Of a DNA stretch of 64,000 nucleotides, positions 33,276 to 44,634 are shown piece by piece (position 1 is the stretch's first letter; the number at the start of each line of letters is the position of its first letter). The position numbers were made by a program, and so were the translations under genes. The notes below the pieces were generated by a model. That model was not told the DNA's origin. It searched no databases and was given only the letters and a program-made list of their open reading frames with translations. The DNA is from Theropithecus gelada (Eukaryota > Chordata > Mammalia > Primates > Cercopithecidae), in contig NC_037681.1 of the NCBI RefSeq assembly GCF_003255815.1, positions 61,891,690 through 61,955,689 of the forward strand, written 5' to 3'.

Positions 33276-35280
33276 ACAAAAGCTTGATTCTAGAGACTGA
33301 TTCAACATTGGAAAGGCAGGCAAATGTCATGACTTGGAGATTACATGGGCAACCTCCCTGGCACTGATGTCTCAATCTCCCACCAGAAAATCCCACCAGC
33401 CATAAAGGGCTGGGGTTCTCAGTGTCTCCTGCCCTGTTTGGGTGGCTTCATGAACTAGACTGAGCAGCAGTTTTAGTTGTTTGGGACTGAGAAATGCAAG
33501 AAGCTAACATGACTGGTGCAAATTTGGTGAAAACCAGTTAAAGTGAGTTGAGATATATCTATTTTTTTACATAAAATGTGTTTTATGAAAATACTGTGGG
33601 TTTAAATTTACAGATTTAACTGAAGTGTTTATATCCTTAATCTTGAAAAACCTTGTTATGAAATACTGTACTTAAAATTGGGTTCCAGGCAAAATCAGCT
33701 CGCCTTCAATGTGCTTGGAAGTTTACATCACCAAAATATCTCAAAGCCCCACCAGATTTTGGGACAAATGAAAATGCATTAGCATTAGCATGAAAACTCA
33801 AATTCCACTGCCTAAGTGCCTCTATATACTGATGTGAACCTCAACCTCTTTGAGAACATTCCTACGTATTCCTGCAAGTGCCTAGCAGGCATTTCACACA
33901 GCACTCAGGAAATCGGTGCCCACCAGGTGCTGCCATTTGCCCACCAGGCCTCAACTTGGCATCCAACATGCGCCTTAGGCATCTGCCATGCCCCACTGGG
34001 CATCAAGGTCTCCTCGATGTCTTGCACTGCTCCTTTAGGAGATAACCACCTTGTCCAGGATGCTGTTTCCTGGTGTGCATGAATTATAAAATACATAGGA
34101 TACCCAAGACAGGATGATCTTCCTTTAGTCCTCGTTTGACCAAAACTAGGATATATTTGAAGCAGAGCTAGAAAGAGGTACAGACTTAGACCCATGTGAT
34201 CCTCATGGACACAAGAAAGCTCTCCTATAATTTTATTGTTCTTACCTTAGACACATATGCATAACATTTCTCTCCTCATAGACTATCTTTCCCAGTTCAA
34301 TTATTTGTGTAAGTATATATTTGGGGGATGGTGTGTTTATGTGCATGGAAAGGGTTGGTATGGTCCTTTGGCCCTATCAGATAAATTTCCACTGAGAACT
34401 AGGCAAGATCAGTCTGTTATTTTTCTACAAAAGGGAAAAATAGGACATTCATCATCTAGAAATAAAAATAGTGATTCACTCTTTCACACACAGTATTTAA
34501 CGAATATCTTACTCTAAAGAGACCAAACATGTGTTAGACCTCTGATCATAATGTCTCTACTTTTAGTTTGTATGAATGTGAAAAAAGACTTCTAAAAAGA
34601 ATTTTAATACCATGAGTCTTTAAATGAGGACTCTCTTACTAGTACTACAAACTAAGAGCTTTACTTTTTAAAATTTTACTTACATTGGCACCTAAAATGG
34701 CATGTGACCAACCACACATGATCATCCATCAAAGTGCCCAAGGGAAATAGTGCAAGGGAAATAGGGCAAGGGAAATATTTTTCTCACACAGAGGTTACTG
34801 CTACGTTGTCAGACAGCCAAGAAATTCTTCTACTACTTGATTTAAGTGACTTAACACATGACAGCAGCCTTTTATAATGCATACATGTTAAACCTGTTTA
34901 TCTTTAGCCTATTTTTGATCTAAGATCTGTATTGTTAATGATGGAAAGTAATAAATGTCAGGTAAAAAGAAAGATAAATAAATGACGTACTTCGGAAATT
35001 CAATGGTAAAAAGAAACCCAGGACATTCCCCAGTGAAGAAGTCAGTATTTTCTGACAAGGACAAATTAGAAGCATCATTTACTGAGAGGTTTTTTGTGGC
35101 TTTTGTTTTTTTTTTTCTTTAACCTCCATTGGGTTAGAGGCTAAGAAATGATTAAAGGACTTTATAATTATGAGTTTGTTGCATTTTTTTCTTCACCCAA
35201 CACTTTAGTGCTTTCCTTGTTTTTTGTTTGTTTGTTTTTAAGTCCCAAATTCTGCAACAGAGAATTATTCTCTTTGTAGA
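33276..35280. other. No recognised feature (about 2 kb)
   Basis: No named repeat. Overlapping frames of 88 codons (plus, 33816-34082) and 96 codons (minus, 33905-34195) cover a relatively GC-rich patch with recurring 'ccaccagg' and 'ggcatc' words, but neither shows a domain. Confidence 0.4.
34739..34779. repeat. Three-copy short tandem repeat
   Basis: The 14-bp unit 'caagggaaatagtg' or close variants occurs three times in a row: 'caagggaaatagtg', 'caagggaaataggg', 'caagggaaatattt'. Confidence 0.85.
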
Positions 35281-35293
35281 AAAGACAGATTCA

Positions 35294-35597
35294 GGCTAGG
35301 CACAGTGGCTCACGCCTGTAATTCCAGCACTTTGGGAGGCCGAGGCAGGTGGATCACAAGGTCAGGACTTCAAGACCAGCATGGCCAACATGGTGAAATC
35401 CCGTCTCTACTAAAAATACAAAAATTAGCCAGGTGTGGTGGTGGGTACCTGTAATACCAGCTACTTGGAAGGCTGAGGCAGGAGAATCATTTGAACTCGG
35501 GAGGCAGAGGTTGCAGTGAGCCAAGATCATGCCACTGCAGTCCAGTCTGGGCAACACAGCGAGACTCTGTCTCAAGAAAAAAAAAAAAAAAAAAAAA
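35294..35597 (+). mobile_element. AluS SINE
   Basis: Sense Alu from 'ggctaggcacagtggctcac' to an A-tail of about 20. Probable target duplication 'aaagacagattca' (35281-35293) and 'aaagcagattcg' (about 35598-35609), imperfect. The 'gaccagcatggccaacatgg' core fits AluS. Confidence 0.95.
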
Positions 35598-35798
35598 AAA
35601 GCAGATTCGATATATAACACCTATTATAGAATACTTGGGGGTGTTGAAAGGTTCAAGGGGAGTAGTAGAGGTGGGATAGGGAAAGAGCAGTAGAATCCAG
35701 AGGGAAGGTTGAAAATAAATTCTCCAAGCATTTGAAATAAAACAAGCCAGTCCTGAATATTTAAAAGGTACAAGTATTTAAGTATTAAGACTGTATGC

Positions 35799-36328
35799 CA
35801 GCAGTCCCCAACCTTTTTGGCACCAGGGATCAGTTAAGTGGAAGACAATTTTTCCACAGATCAGGGGCTGAGAGGGATGGTCTCAGAATGATTCAAGCTC
35901 ATTACATCTATTGTACACTTTATTTCTATTATTATTACATTGTAATATATAATGAAATAATTATAACTCACCATAGTGTCAAATCAGTGGGAGCCCTGAG
36001 CTTGTTTTCCTGCAACTAGGCAGTCCCATCTGGGGTGATGGAAGACCATGACAGATCAGGCATTAGATTCTCATAAGGACTGCACAACCTAGATCCCTCA
36101 CATGTTCAGTTCACAATAGGGTTCGCGCTTCTATGAGAATCTAACGCCTCTGCTGATCCGACAGGAGGTGGAGCTTTGGTGGTAATGTGAGCAAAGGGGA
36201 GTGGCTGTAAATACAGATGAAGCTATGCTTTCTCACCTGCTGCTCGCCTCCTACTGTGTGGCCCAGTTCCTAACAGGCCATGAACAGATGCTGGCATGAG
36301 TCCATGGCCCAGGGGTTGAGGACCTCTG
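35799..36328 (-). mobile_element. Complete MER1A (hAT-Charlie) DNA element
   Basis: 530 bp, matching the length I remember for MER1A. Antisense ends are 'cagcagtccccaacc' and 'ggggttgaggacctctg'. The perfect 8-bp target duplication 'ctgtatgc' lies at 35791-35798 and 36329-36336. The internal palindrome 'gcattagattctcata' / 'tatgagaatctaacgc' (about 36060-36150) is characteristic of the MER1 group. No transposase coding sequence; a non-autonomous copy. Confidence 0.93.
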
Positions 36329-36336
36329 CTGTATGC

Positions 36337-37870
36337 TACAGAGTGCTGATATTAACATATCTTCAGATAGTGGACAGAGACTCTGAGAATCATGGAAATA
36401 CTGACTTGGTACAATAGTGGTGCAAGAATAGTAATTGCCCCAAGGATGAACAAAGGTGAAAATTCACTAGAGGGGTAGATCCTTTGCCCTCTAAGAGCCA
36501 CAAGCTGCTGTCATGGAGAAGGAGGCCTATATCACAGAAAGCAAGCAGAAATCTCAGTGCTGGAGAGGAAATATGGGGGGAATTCCTACCGTCTCCATGA
36601 CAGACAAGGCCAAGTTACTAACTGCTCTTTTCTTTCTATTATTTTGATATGGAATAGAAGTGAAAATTTTGACTTCAATTGTATTAAACTAAAGAACTTA
36701 TTTGTCAATATTGACGTTATACAAATTTTATGGGGCTCTTAATGGCAAAGGCATTAAACGTCTCAAAGTGCATTGCTTCTCCTTTCTCCTAGAGGTCTCT
36801 TAGATTCAGAATCACATTTTTAAATGTCAGACTTAAGTATCAATATATTACCATTGCATATAAAGGAGTCAGGAAATGGGTCCGATGTGAAATATACCTG
36901 ATTTTTTGAAAGTAGCATGAGCCATATTCTCAGCCTATGCCATATGGTTTAATTTTTTTTCTAGGACTCTCAGCTGAAAAGAGACTTGATATTTTTGAGT
37001 ATCACATATAGTTTTCCTTACTTCATTGAGCTAAGATAGCTAGACCTGGGGACAGAAATGAGTGCATCCATTCAAAAGCCCCCTACATCCAGCTATGTAA
37101 AACATGAACTTCCTATATTCCAAGTATTTAAAACACTGGAAAATTGGTTTAGGCATTTAAAGAGAAAAAACAATCTTTATTCTTCCTCCTCCTTCTTTGT
37201 CAGGAAAAGAAATTCCATGATCAACATCATGAATCCATTATCATAAATAATAGAATTGTCACCAATCTGCGAACAGAGTCAGCAAATAATAATGTGCAAG
37301 CTTGCTATTTACCCTTGTTGCAAATATGTTCCTCTAAATAAAGTAGACATTTCATAATCAAGTGCATCTTTCACTTCCTGTGGTGTACTGAATTTTGTTG
37401 ATGCAGATGATAGCTCATTCAGAAAATCTTTGATTCTTATATAGCTTTTCAATTACAGAAACAAAGACTCCCGTAGGCTATTTGGCCTGAACCAGTAATA
37501 TTAGTTTGCAATGTGACTTACTGGGCTTTACATTACAGCAGAAAGTTACATTAAATATAAACAGCAATCCTGTTCCTCTGACTGTCCTCCTCTTTGTTAC
37601 CAAAGATGACCTACTCTGTTCTGCCTGATAAAATGTATTTTACATCTTTCCTTTAACTTTGGGAGTTATCTATTCCCATCCTTCTACAAATTTACTTCAC
37701 AGCACTGAGCTCTCTCCTTGCTTTCTGTGATGTGGACCTCCTTCTCCATGATACTAAAAAGTCTACTGTCCTCCATAAAACTTTCCTCAGCCATTCTAAC
37801 AATAATAGCCTTCTTATAGCTATAGATGAAAATGTTCTGATTTCAGATCTCTTGTGTTTTCTGTTTTATT
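36337..37870. other. No recognised feature (about 1.5 kb)
   Basis: AT-rich DNA without a repeat I can name. Cytosine-rich phrases near 37640-37830 hint faintly at an L2 fragment, but not enough to call. Confidence 0.4.
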
Positions 37871-37885
37871 TATCTATTATCTATC

Positions 37886-37936
<51 letters not shown>
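37871..37936. repeat. (TATC)n microsatellite
   Basis: About 16 TATC units, nearly pure after a variant start ('tatctattatctatca'). Likely polymorphic. A 188-codon frame through it reads LSIY repeats and is not a gene. Confidence 0.97.
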
Positions 37937-37939
<3 letters not shown>

Positions 37940-38165
37940 GTAAGTGTAAAGCCCTCTCTAAGACTCTGTATGTCTCTGAGGCCAGCATTCTATACATAGT
38001 GACTTCTCAACAAATGATGTGTGCCATGTGGAAGCAGTGGAACTGCATAGAGGGAAAGCAGAAAACAATGTCATTCTTTCCTCCTCCTTCCCAAGTCTGT
38101 GGGACTAATTCATCCACCTGCCATAAGAAGAGGCCTGACTCTCCACATCCCCACCTACACTTGAC

Positions 38166-38253
38166 TCCTCCCCCACCCCACCCTACCCACCCCTACCGAG
38201 GCCGCATTCTGACTCCTCCAGAGAAGGGGAGGTGTGGGAGGGGGAAAGGAGGT
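38166..38253. other. C-rich tract followed by G-rich tract
   Basis: 38166-38197 is nearly all C and A with five or more C-runs (cctcccccaccccaccctac). 38224-38253 is G-rich (ggggaggtgtgggaggggg). The first gives a strong G-quadruplex pattern on the minus strand. The two tracts can also pair imperfectly with each other. Confidence 0.75.
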
Positions 38254-38299
38254 AAAGAGCAGGAAATGGTGTCTTCCTCTGGTACTGTGATGATGTAGA

Positions 38300-38405
38300 C
38301 ATGGTCACCTACTAACTAGTTACATGAATTGGGCAATTTACTTAACTTTTCTGAGCTTTAATTTCTGCATGCTGTGAGAAGTGAGTTACTAATAAATGTA
38401 AGGTT
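38300..38405 (+). mobile_element. MIR SINE fragment
   Basis: Diverged sense MIR core: 'tactaactagttacatg', 'gggcaatttacttaact', 'tctgagctttaatttctgc'. Ends are unclear. Confidence 0.65.
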
Positions 38406-38971
38406 ATTTGTAATTTAGACACTCCAAGCTTCTGTATTTAACAGTTCTCCTCCAAACTCTACCTAAAGCTCCCTTGGTTGTGCCCCCTCATCTGACCGTC
38501 TTGAGGCACTCAGCTCTGCCCTGTCTGCCATTGGCACCTAACATGTTATCTATTTTTTTCTGTAGTGCCACTAGGCAGCTACCTTGAAATAGGTTCACCT
38601 TACATTTTCAGTCCCTCACAGGACCATATCAATCTGTGCATGTAATCTCTTTTTGCTGGGCTTTGCTTGAGGGGAGGCAATTTCTCCGTTTCATAACACT
38701 CTGACAGCTTTTTCCAAAGACTTCTGATTTCTCTTTCCTAACATCTTTAGCCTCATTCTTTGTATGCCCATGAGTGAGTATTGGGCTAAGGACTGTATGA
38801 CCTGTTTATGGTGTTCTTGTTTGCAAGTGACTAAGGAGATCTAGCTACTCAGCCTGGTGTACAGAATGTACACTTGCTATTGTTCAGTCTGGGCCTTTTA
38901 GTATTCTCACATCTTTGGTGTAGCAGCAGATTTTGAGACTTTTTCCCCTATGACTATTTCCCTCTTATTTC
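38406..38971. other. No recognised feature
   Basis: More GC-balanced than its surroundings. Possibly an ancient L2-like fragment, but I cannot support the call. Confidence 0.35.
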
Positions 38972-38984
38972 AGATTCACATCTT

Positions 38985-38985
38985 T

Positions 38986-39023
<38 letters not shown>

Positions 39024-39323
39024 TCTCACTCTTGTCCCCCAGGCTGGAGTGCAATGGTGCAATCTCAGCTCACTGCAACATCTGCCTTCCAGGTTCAGGT
39101 GATTTTCCTGCCTCAGCCTCCTGAGTAGCTGGGACTGCAGGGATGTGCTACCACACCCAGCTGATTTTTATATGTTTAGTAGAGATGGGGTTTCATCATG
39201 TTGGCCAGGCTGGTCTCAAACTCCTGACCTCAGGCTGGTCTTGAACTCCTGACCTCAGGTGATCCTCCCGCCTTGGCCTCCCAAAGTGCTGGGATTACAG
39301 GTGTGAGCCACTGCACCCGGTTG
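38985..39323 (-). mobile_element. AluS SINE with internal duplication
   Basis: Antisense Alu with a poly-T tail of about 35. Target duplication 'agattcacatctt' at 38972-38984 and 39324-39336 is perfect over 13 bp. Inside it a 25-bp segment is repeated in tandem (39206-39230 and 39231-39255, two mismatches), starting 'caggctggtct'. Confidence 0.95.
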
Positions 39324-39336
39324 AGATTCACATCTT

Positions 39337-40144
39337 CTAAACTTTAGCTTACTCATGAAAACATACCTGGGCAAGAGAAAACTTTTAGATCCTCAGAATG
39401 AATTCAAAGTTCAGCCTTGCTAGGCATATTCAGTTCTCTTTGCCTCCTGACTAAATTCATGTTATTCCCGATTACTCCTCACTTAGCCTTTCTGTACTAG
39501 ATGTTTGCATTCTCTTTCTAACATCACATTAAATGTATGTCTTATCTAGGATGAGTTTCTGCCAGGTTTCCCAGTCCGTATAAGAAGTAGTGGATCTTTT
39601 CCAGGCCACAGGTTTTTTTTTTTTTTCCCTGGCCCAGGCCTAGGACCTATTCATAGTACTTGGAAAATAGCAGTGTCCAATAAATATCTCCCATTATAGT
39701 TTGTGTAATCCCTGGCTTCCACAAGACCAGCTTCCTTCTACCTCTTTTTAACTGCAAATTGCTTCATATTTATGGGAGACAATGCTCTCTGTATACTCAG
39801 GAATGAATCATACCTTCCATTAGAACATTTATTCCTATATGTGTATGAGGAAATAAATATATTAATAAATGTTTAAAACAATATTAGGAAGCCAATAACT
39901 TAGGATACTCATAGATAGTGACAGCAGGGAAACATTTCTTAGAAATGATTACCATCAAGGACCGCTGAGGAAGGACCAAAATCTGAATGATGATAATAGC
40001 TAACATTTATATGTGTATTTGATACACCATTCTGAATGCTTGACATGTAATTACCTATGTGAGCCTCATAACAACACTGCAAGAGAACTGCTATCATTAT
40101 ACCCATTTTGCAGTTCTAGAAACAGAGACACAGGCAATGTCAAT
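39337..40144. other. Mostly unrecognised; possible ancient SINE/LINE relic at the end
   Basis: Nothing clear up to about 40010. From about 40020 to 40140, phrases such as 'gaatgcttgacatgtaa', 'agcctcataacaacactgc' and 'acccattttgcagttctag' resemble a common ancient mammalian repeat of MIR or L2 type. I cannot decide which. Confidence 0.45.
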
Positions 40145-40506
40145 GTCTTAATCCATTTTGATGTCTATGATAAAATACCAAAGACTGGGTGGTTTACAAA
40201 CAACAGAAATTTACCTCTCATAGTTCTGGAGCCTGGGAAGTCCAAGATCAAGGTAGTGGAAGACTTGGTGTCTGGTGTTGGCCCGTTTCCTGGTTCATAT
40301 ATGGCACCTTCTTATCGTGCCCTCACATGGTGATAGGGATGACCTAGCTCTCTGGGGTCTCTTTTATAAGGGCACTAATCCCACTTAAGAGGACTCTACA
40401 CTCCTGACCTAATTACCTCCAAAAGGCCCACCTCGCAATATCATTGCCATGGGAGTTATGTTTCAATATATGAACTTCGAGAGAACACAAATATTCAAAC
40501 CACAGC
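40145..40506 (-). mobile_element. MLT1-type LTR (ERVL-MaLR), solo
   Basis: Antisense LTR of about 362 bp. Read on the complement, it begins 'tgctgtggtttgaatatttg' and continues 'agtgggattagtgccctta', 'aaagagaccccagagagc' and 'gaccttgatcttggacttcc'-like sequence, ending in 'ccacccagtctttgg'. This is the MLT1A-C pattern. No internal region adjoins it. Confidence 0.85.
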
Positions 40507-42574
40507 ACTGAAGATATGAATCTTGAGCCTGAGGTCACAAATATGCTGACGGATAAAAGTGGGATTTGGAGGCAGACTGTCTGCAGATTTCATGTTCTCA
40601 ACTATTATTTAATACTGCCTCTGACAGGAGGGGAGCCAGCAGCATAAAGCTTTGGGGAAGAGCTTTTCTTCAATTAAGCTCAAAGGCCTAAGACAAAAAT
40701 AAACATGCCCTCACCATGCCAGCAGACACAGCTCCTTTTAAACTTTTTTTTTTTTACCTTTCCTTTTTTAAATAACCTTCCAGTTGTGCTTCAGATGTGA
40801 CAACCAACCCATCACTTTTTCTGCCATTATCCTATAATTTCCTTTGCCTTGGAGCCAACCTAAATTTTTTCCTTTCATTTTCTGGGTTTGACCCAAGCAA
40901 AGTTCTTCTATAATGAAACTCCAGGTCTCTGCTCAGTTTTAACCCAGATAAACCATCGACTCCTGTAACAGAATGCAATCCTCCTTTTCTTTAAGACCTT
41001 TCCAAGAACTCACCTACCCAGGAAACAGTAACAACAAAGCTTCTGGATCCTCTGCCAGGCTCCACAGCGCCATGACAAAGAACCTTATGTGTAAGGAGGG
41101 CCCTATCTATCTTTAGCCTCAGCTGTATATGCCAAGATGACAGGACTGAGTCTGTCAATTTCTAACATATTCTAAAAGATCCTAAATCATCTATCTGTAA
41201 TGAAGGCTGCATCATCCATAAAAGTGGGTTGCTTTGATTGATGTGCCAGTAGCTGCTGCAATCATTGAATAGTGAACAAATGATAAGAGGTGGGAGCAAG
41301 AAAGGAAGGCAATGATGGATTTAGGATACTCTAATGACCACGTCAAAGTGGACTGGAGGATGAATAGCCAGCATTTTCAGTATATTGAAGGCTGCTAGCC
41401 AGGGGTAGGTTTAATAGTTCAGGGCATTCTATGATGAATTCTATGGTTTAAGAATGTTGAGAGACCACACACCAAATTTTCGAGGTATTTTCCCTAGGAT
41501 ATTTTATCAGTTAGGGTTCCATTTCTGAAAAGAGAACCATCTCTAGCCACTCTAAGAATAAAGAGATTTAATAGAGAAAGCTAATTGTTCATCTGCTCCA
41601 AGGTTGACTCCCAGAACACCCCAGAACTGGCCCATCAGCGGAACAGCTACATTTACTATAGCCAGGAAATTTCAGGGTTATGAAGTCACTGTGCCAACTA
41701 CTGGTTCTAGTATCACATCACCTGGTTCATAGTCTGGATGTCCAGAAGCTTCTGCCAGAACTGCTGACCCTAGTGCCATGCCACTCATGCTAGGATAATA
41801 TCTGCAAAATGGATCTCTGCACATCGTTGCTTCTTTCTCCATCTAATTCAGTTTTGAACTTATAACTTCATCTGTGTGTCCAAATTATTACTAGAGCCCA
41901 AATTATATCCAGAACCTGAGCCACGGTGATATCTGAGAAATGTTTTTAGCTTTCCAACATGTGCACTATGGAAGGGAATACCAAAAAGAGTTGGAATAGA
42001 TGCTCTATGAGCCAGGTTATTATATCTGCCACAGATATGTTCATTTGCTATTCAAGAAGGATGAAGTTTTAAAACTGGTTCTCTTTTTATAGAAGCTTGA
42101 TCAGTAGATACAATAACCATTTGCCTCATGAACAAATCTGTCTAAGAAATAATGTTTACCCACATTAGATACAGGTATCTCTTATGTAGGGACATGTGTT
42201 CCTTAAAACAATTGTGTCTAGGTACATGTCTGTAGATTAAATACTATATTCCTATTGATTTATAGCCTTTAAGAAGATGAGTTTTAAATTGATATTCAAG
42301 TTTTAGAGTCCCTTAATGATTTAAATTTAAATTTCTCTGGTCACCATCTTCAAGCAGTTAGTAATTTGTAAGTAAACAGTTTAAAGGACTAGGTTAGGGG
42401 ATGGGAGAAAAACACACAGAAAATAGTAAAGTAGCATACTATATTCATTCCTTTTGCTTTTTTGTACTTTAACCAAAGGTATGCTGGAATTCACTCCACA
42501 TCAGTGCATAAAATTCCTCTACATTTTTTCAAAGCTGTCCAATATGCCACTTTGTAGATAGTATCTGTTACATA
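40507..42574. other. No recognised feature (about 2 kb)
   Basis: No confident repeat. The part from about 41500 ('tatcagttagggttccattt' then 'aataaagagatttaatagag') to 42040 has the feel of an old LTR or MER element in antisense, but I cannot name it. Confidence 0.4.
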
Positions 42575-43880
42575 AAAATTCAATATTTTTGTAAGCTAAT
42601 CAGAAAATATTTCCTTTTAATTGATGAGTTTAGCCCAATTACAGTTCATCATATAACTTTAATGTATAGTTTCCAACCCATATTTGTTTGTATTATATTT
42701 GTTTCTGCTAATATTTTTATAGGTTTATTTTCTTCGCTTTCATGTATTTATTTCTATATTTAGAAAACTTTATGTTTTTATTATAAAGGTGACCTTTATA
42801 CCAGTATTTTTTGTAATGCCTCTTCCTTATACTTAACCTTCTGTTATGGCTTTAATTCCTCCTATTTCCTATGTGGCAATTAATAAGCTTATTCTACTTT
42901 CTACTTTGTCTCTTGCTTATCCTCATCTGTTTTTTCAGTTGTGTTACTTCTATTTTATCATAACGGGTAATATTCAAACACTATTCCTCCCACTGAGCTG
43001 CAACCTTCGTTTTGGTCCTAAATCTACAATTAAATATATTCAACACTCAACATCGTTCCTTTTACTGAGTTAGCTCCAGTCATGTCTTGTCTTGGTTTAA
43101 TGAGGCAGATCCTCTAATGGGTTACACAGGAAGGTTTGTAAATTCAACATTCCTTGAGCTCTTCCTGCTTAAAATTATTTTTCTATAGTTTTGACACTTG
43201 AAGAATAACATCAATGTTTATAAAGCCTTTAAATTATATTTTGTTTCCTTGAGTTTTATGACATACCCCTCCACTGTTGCCTTGCTTCATGCTGTGTTGC
43301 TGTCAAAAGTCTAAAGTTAATCTAATTTCCTTTGTTCTATAAATAACTTGATCTTTTTGCTTATCTCAAGTATTTTCTTTAAGTTTAATAATTTTACTAA
43401 AATATGCCTCAGAGGTGACAATTTATAATCAATTTTCCAGGTACACAATAGATTCTTTCCACATGTGAGTGTAAATATATTTTTGAATTGCCATATTGTT
43501 TACTGAATTATATTATTTACATATTAATTATATTATTTTCTTTTTACTTGTGAACTATAAGACATGTATGTTAGATTTTTCTTTGCCTACGTTCTGCATC
43601 TAAAACCTACCCATACACTCACTTTTTAAACTTGGTTTTTCTATTCTTGGCTATTTCTATTCCTTTGCTTTTTGTTTTCAGTCCATTTACCTATTCTCTC
43701 TTGATTATGTCATAATTTCATCTACGTTTCTGAAATGAGCTTTAAAATTTTTCTTCTTCTTTCTTCCCTGAATTTGTTTGATCAGTTTTCTCACATCTTC
43801 CTCTTTTTTGTTGTTGTTGTTGTTATTCATTTCCATTCTGCTGTTGAATTTCTGATTCAAAGTACTCTGTCATATGTGAA
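42575..43880 (-). mobile_element. Old antisense L1 (L1M or HAL1-like), ORF1 to early ORF2
   Basis: 'ccttttaattgatgagttta' near 42616 is the complement of the early ORF2 region seen intact in the L1 at 8484-16443. Further right, 'aaaatatgcctcagagg' and 'agacatgtatgttagattt' fit L1M/HAL1 ORF1 antisense sequence. It is very diverged with no intact frame. HAL1 elements lack ORF2, so presence of both sides favours L1M. Confidence 0.6.
43801..43832. repeat. T-rich with short (GTT)n
   Basis: Five GTT units follow a T-run ('ttttttgttgttgttg'). Confidence 0.85.
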
Positions 43881-44271
43881 AATGCTTGTTTTGTGATAAT
43901 GAATGCTAAAATGTATTTCAGCTGTCTTCTGCTTCTTGGTTGTTTTCCTGGTGATGAGAAAGGTGAAAAGTGTTTTTACCATGTGAAAAAATTTGATTTC
44001 CACTTTTTATTTCACTCTTGAATAACTTTGGTGTGGGTGTTGCCTGACATACTGTGTTTATTTTTAAATGTTTTGGATTTTTCCAAACCTTAAATAACAG
44101 GTGTTTTTCCATGGGAAGAAATTAAGGTGAAGGTTTTGGTGGATTAACGTTTCTTAGCTCAAGATCACCCTCTTAGTTGGCACAGTAAATTGCAGTGTCT
44201 TTAATAGATGTACCTTTTTGGGATATTTGGTATTTCTTATTATTCAGTACTAATTTTATTTAAGGCATTTA
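43881..44271. other. No recognised feature between old L1 and provirus
   Basis: Possibly the continuation of the old antisense L1 leader, but not recognisable enough to call. Confidence 0.35.
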
Positions 44272-44634
44272 TGATATGATTTTTGCTCTGTGTCCCCACC
44301 CAAATCTCATCTTGAATTGTAATCTCCACGTGTTGAGAGAGGGATCTAGTGGGAGGTGAATAGATCATGGGGGCAGTTTCCCCATGTTGTTCTCATGATA
44401 GTGAGGGATTTCTCACAAGATCTGATGCTTTAAAAGTGTTAGTTTCCCCTGTGCTTGCTCTCTCTTGCCACCTTGTGAAGATGGTTCCTGCTTTCCCTTC
44501 CCCTTCCACCATGACTGTGAGTTTCCTGAGGACTCCCCAGCCATATGGAACTGTGAGTCAACTAAGTCTCTTTGTTTATAAATTACCCAGTCTCAGGTGG
44601 TATCTTCATAGCAGTATGAAAACAGACTGATTCA
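44272..44634 (+). repeat. 5' LTR of the MaLR element
   Basis: Starts 'tgatatgatttttgctctg' and ends 'gaaaacagactgattca'. LTRs hold the promoter and polyadenylation signals of the element. No intact TATA box is obvious. Confidence 0.9.

Noticed and set aside
33010..33396. 128-codon minus-strand frame
   Set aside because: Translated Alu complement with flanking sequence.
33816..34195. GC-richer patch with overlapping 88- and 96-codon frames, considered as an exon or CpG-associated promoter
   Set aside because: CpGs are few, splice signals are not convincing, and frames on both strands imply compositional openness rather than coding.
37871..37936. Regularly spaced repeat, considered as a CRISPR-like array
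   Set aside because: Four-base units without spacers; a plain microsatellite in a vertebrate genome.
37600..38020. Possible L2 LINE fragment
   Set aside because: Only scattered C/T-rich phrases resemble L2; not collinear enough to call.
37732..38298. 188-codon plus-strand frame
   Set aside because: The middle is translated TATC microsatellite (LSIY repeats), and the rest spans a C-rich low-complexity tract.
41500..42040. Possible old LTR or MER element
   Set aside because: The opening words look familiar, but I could not match ends, order or a family.
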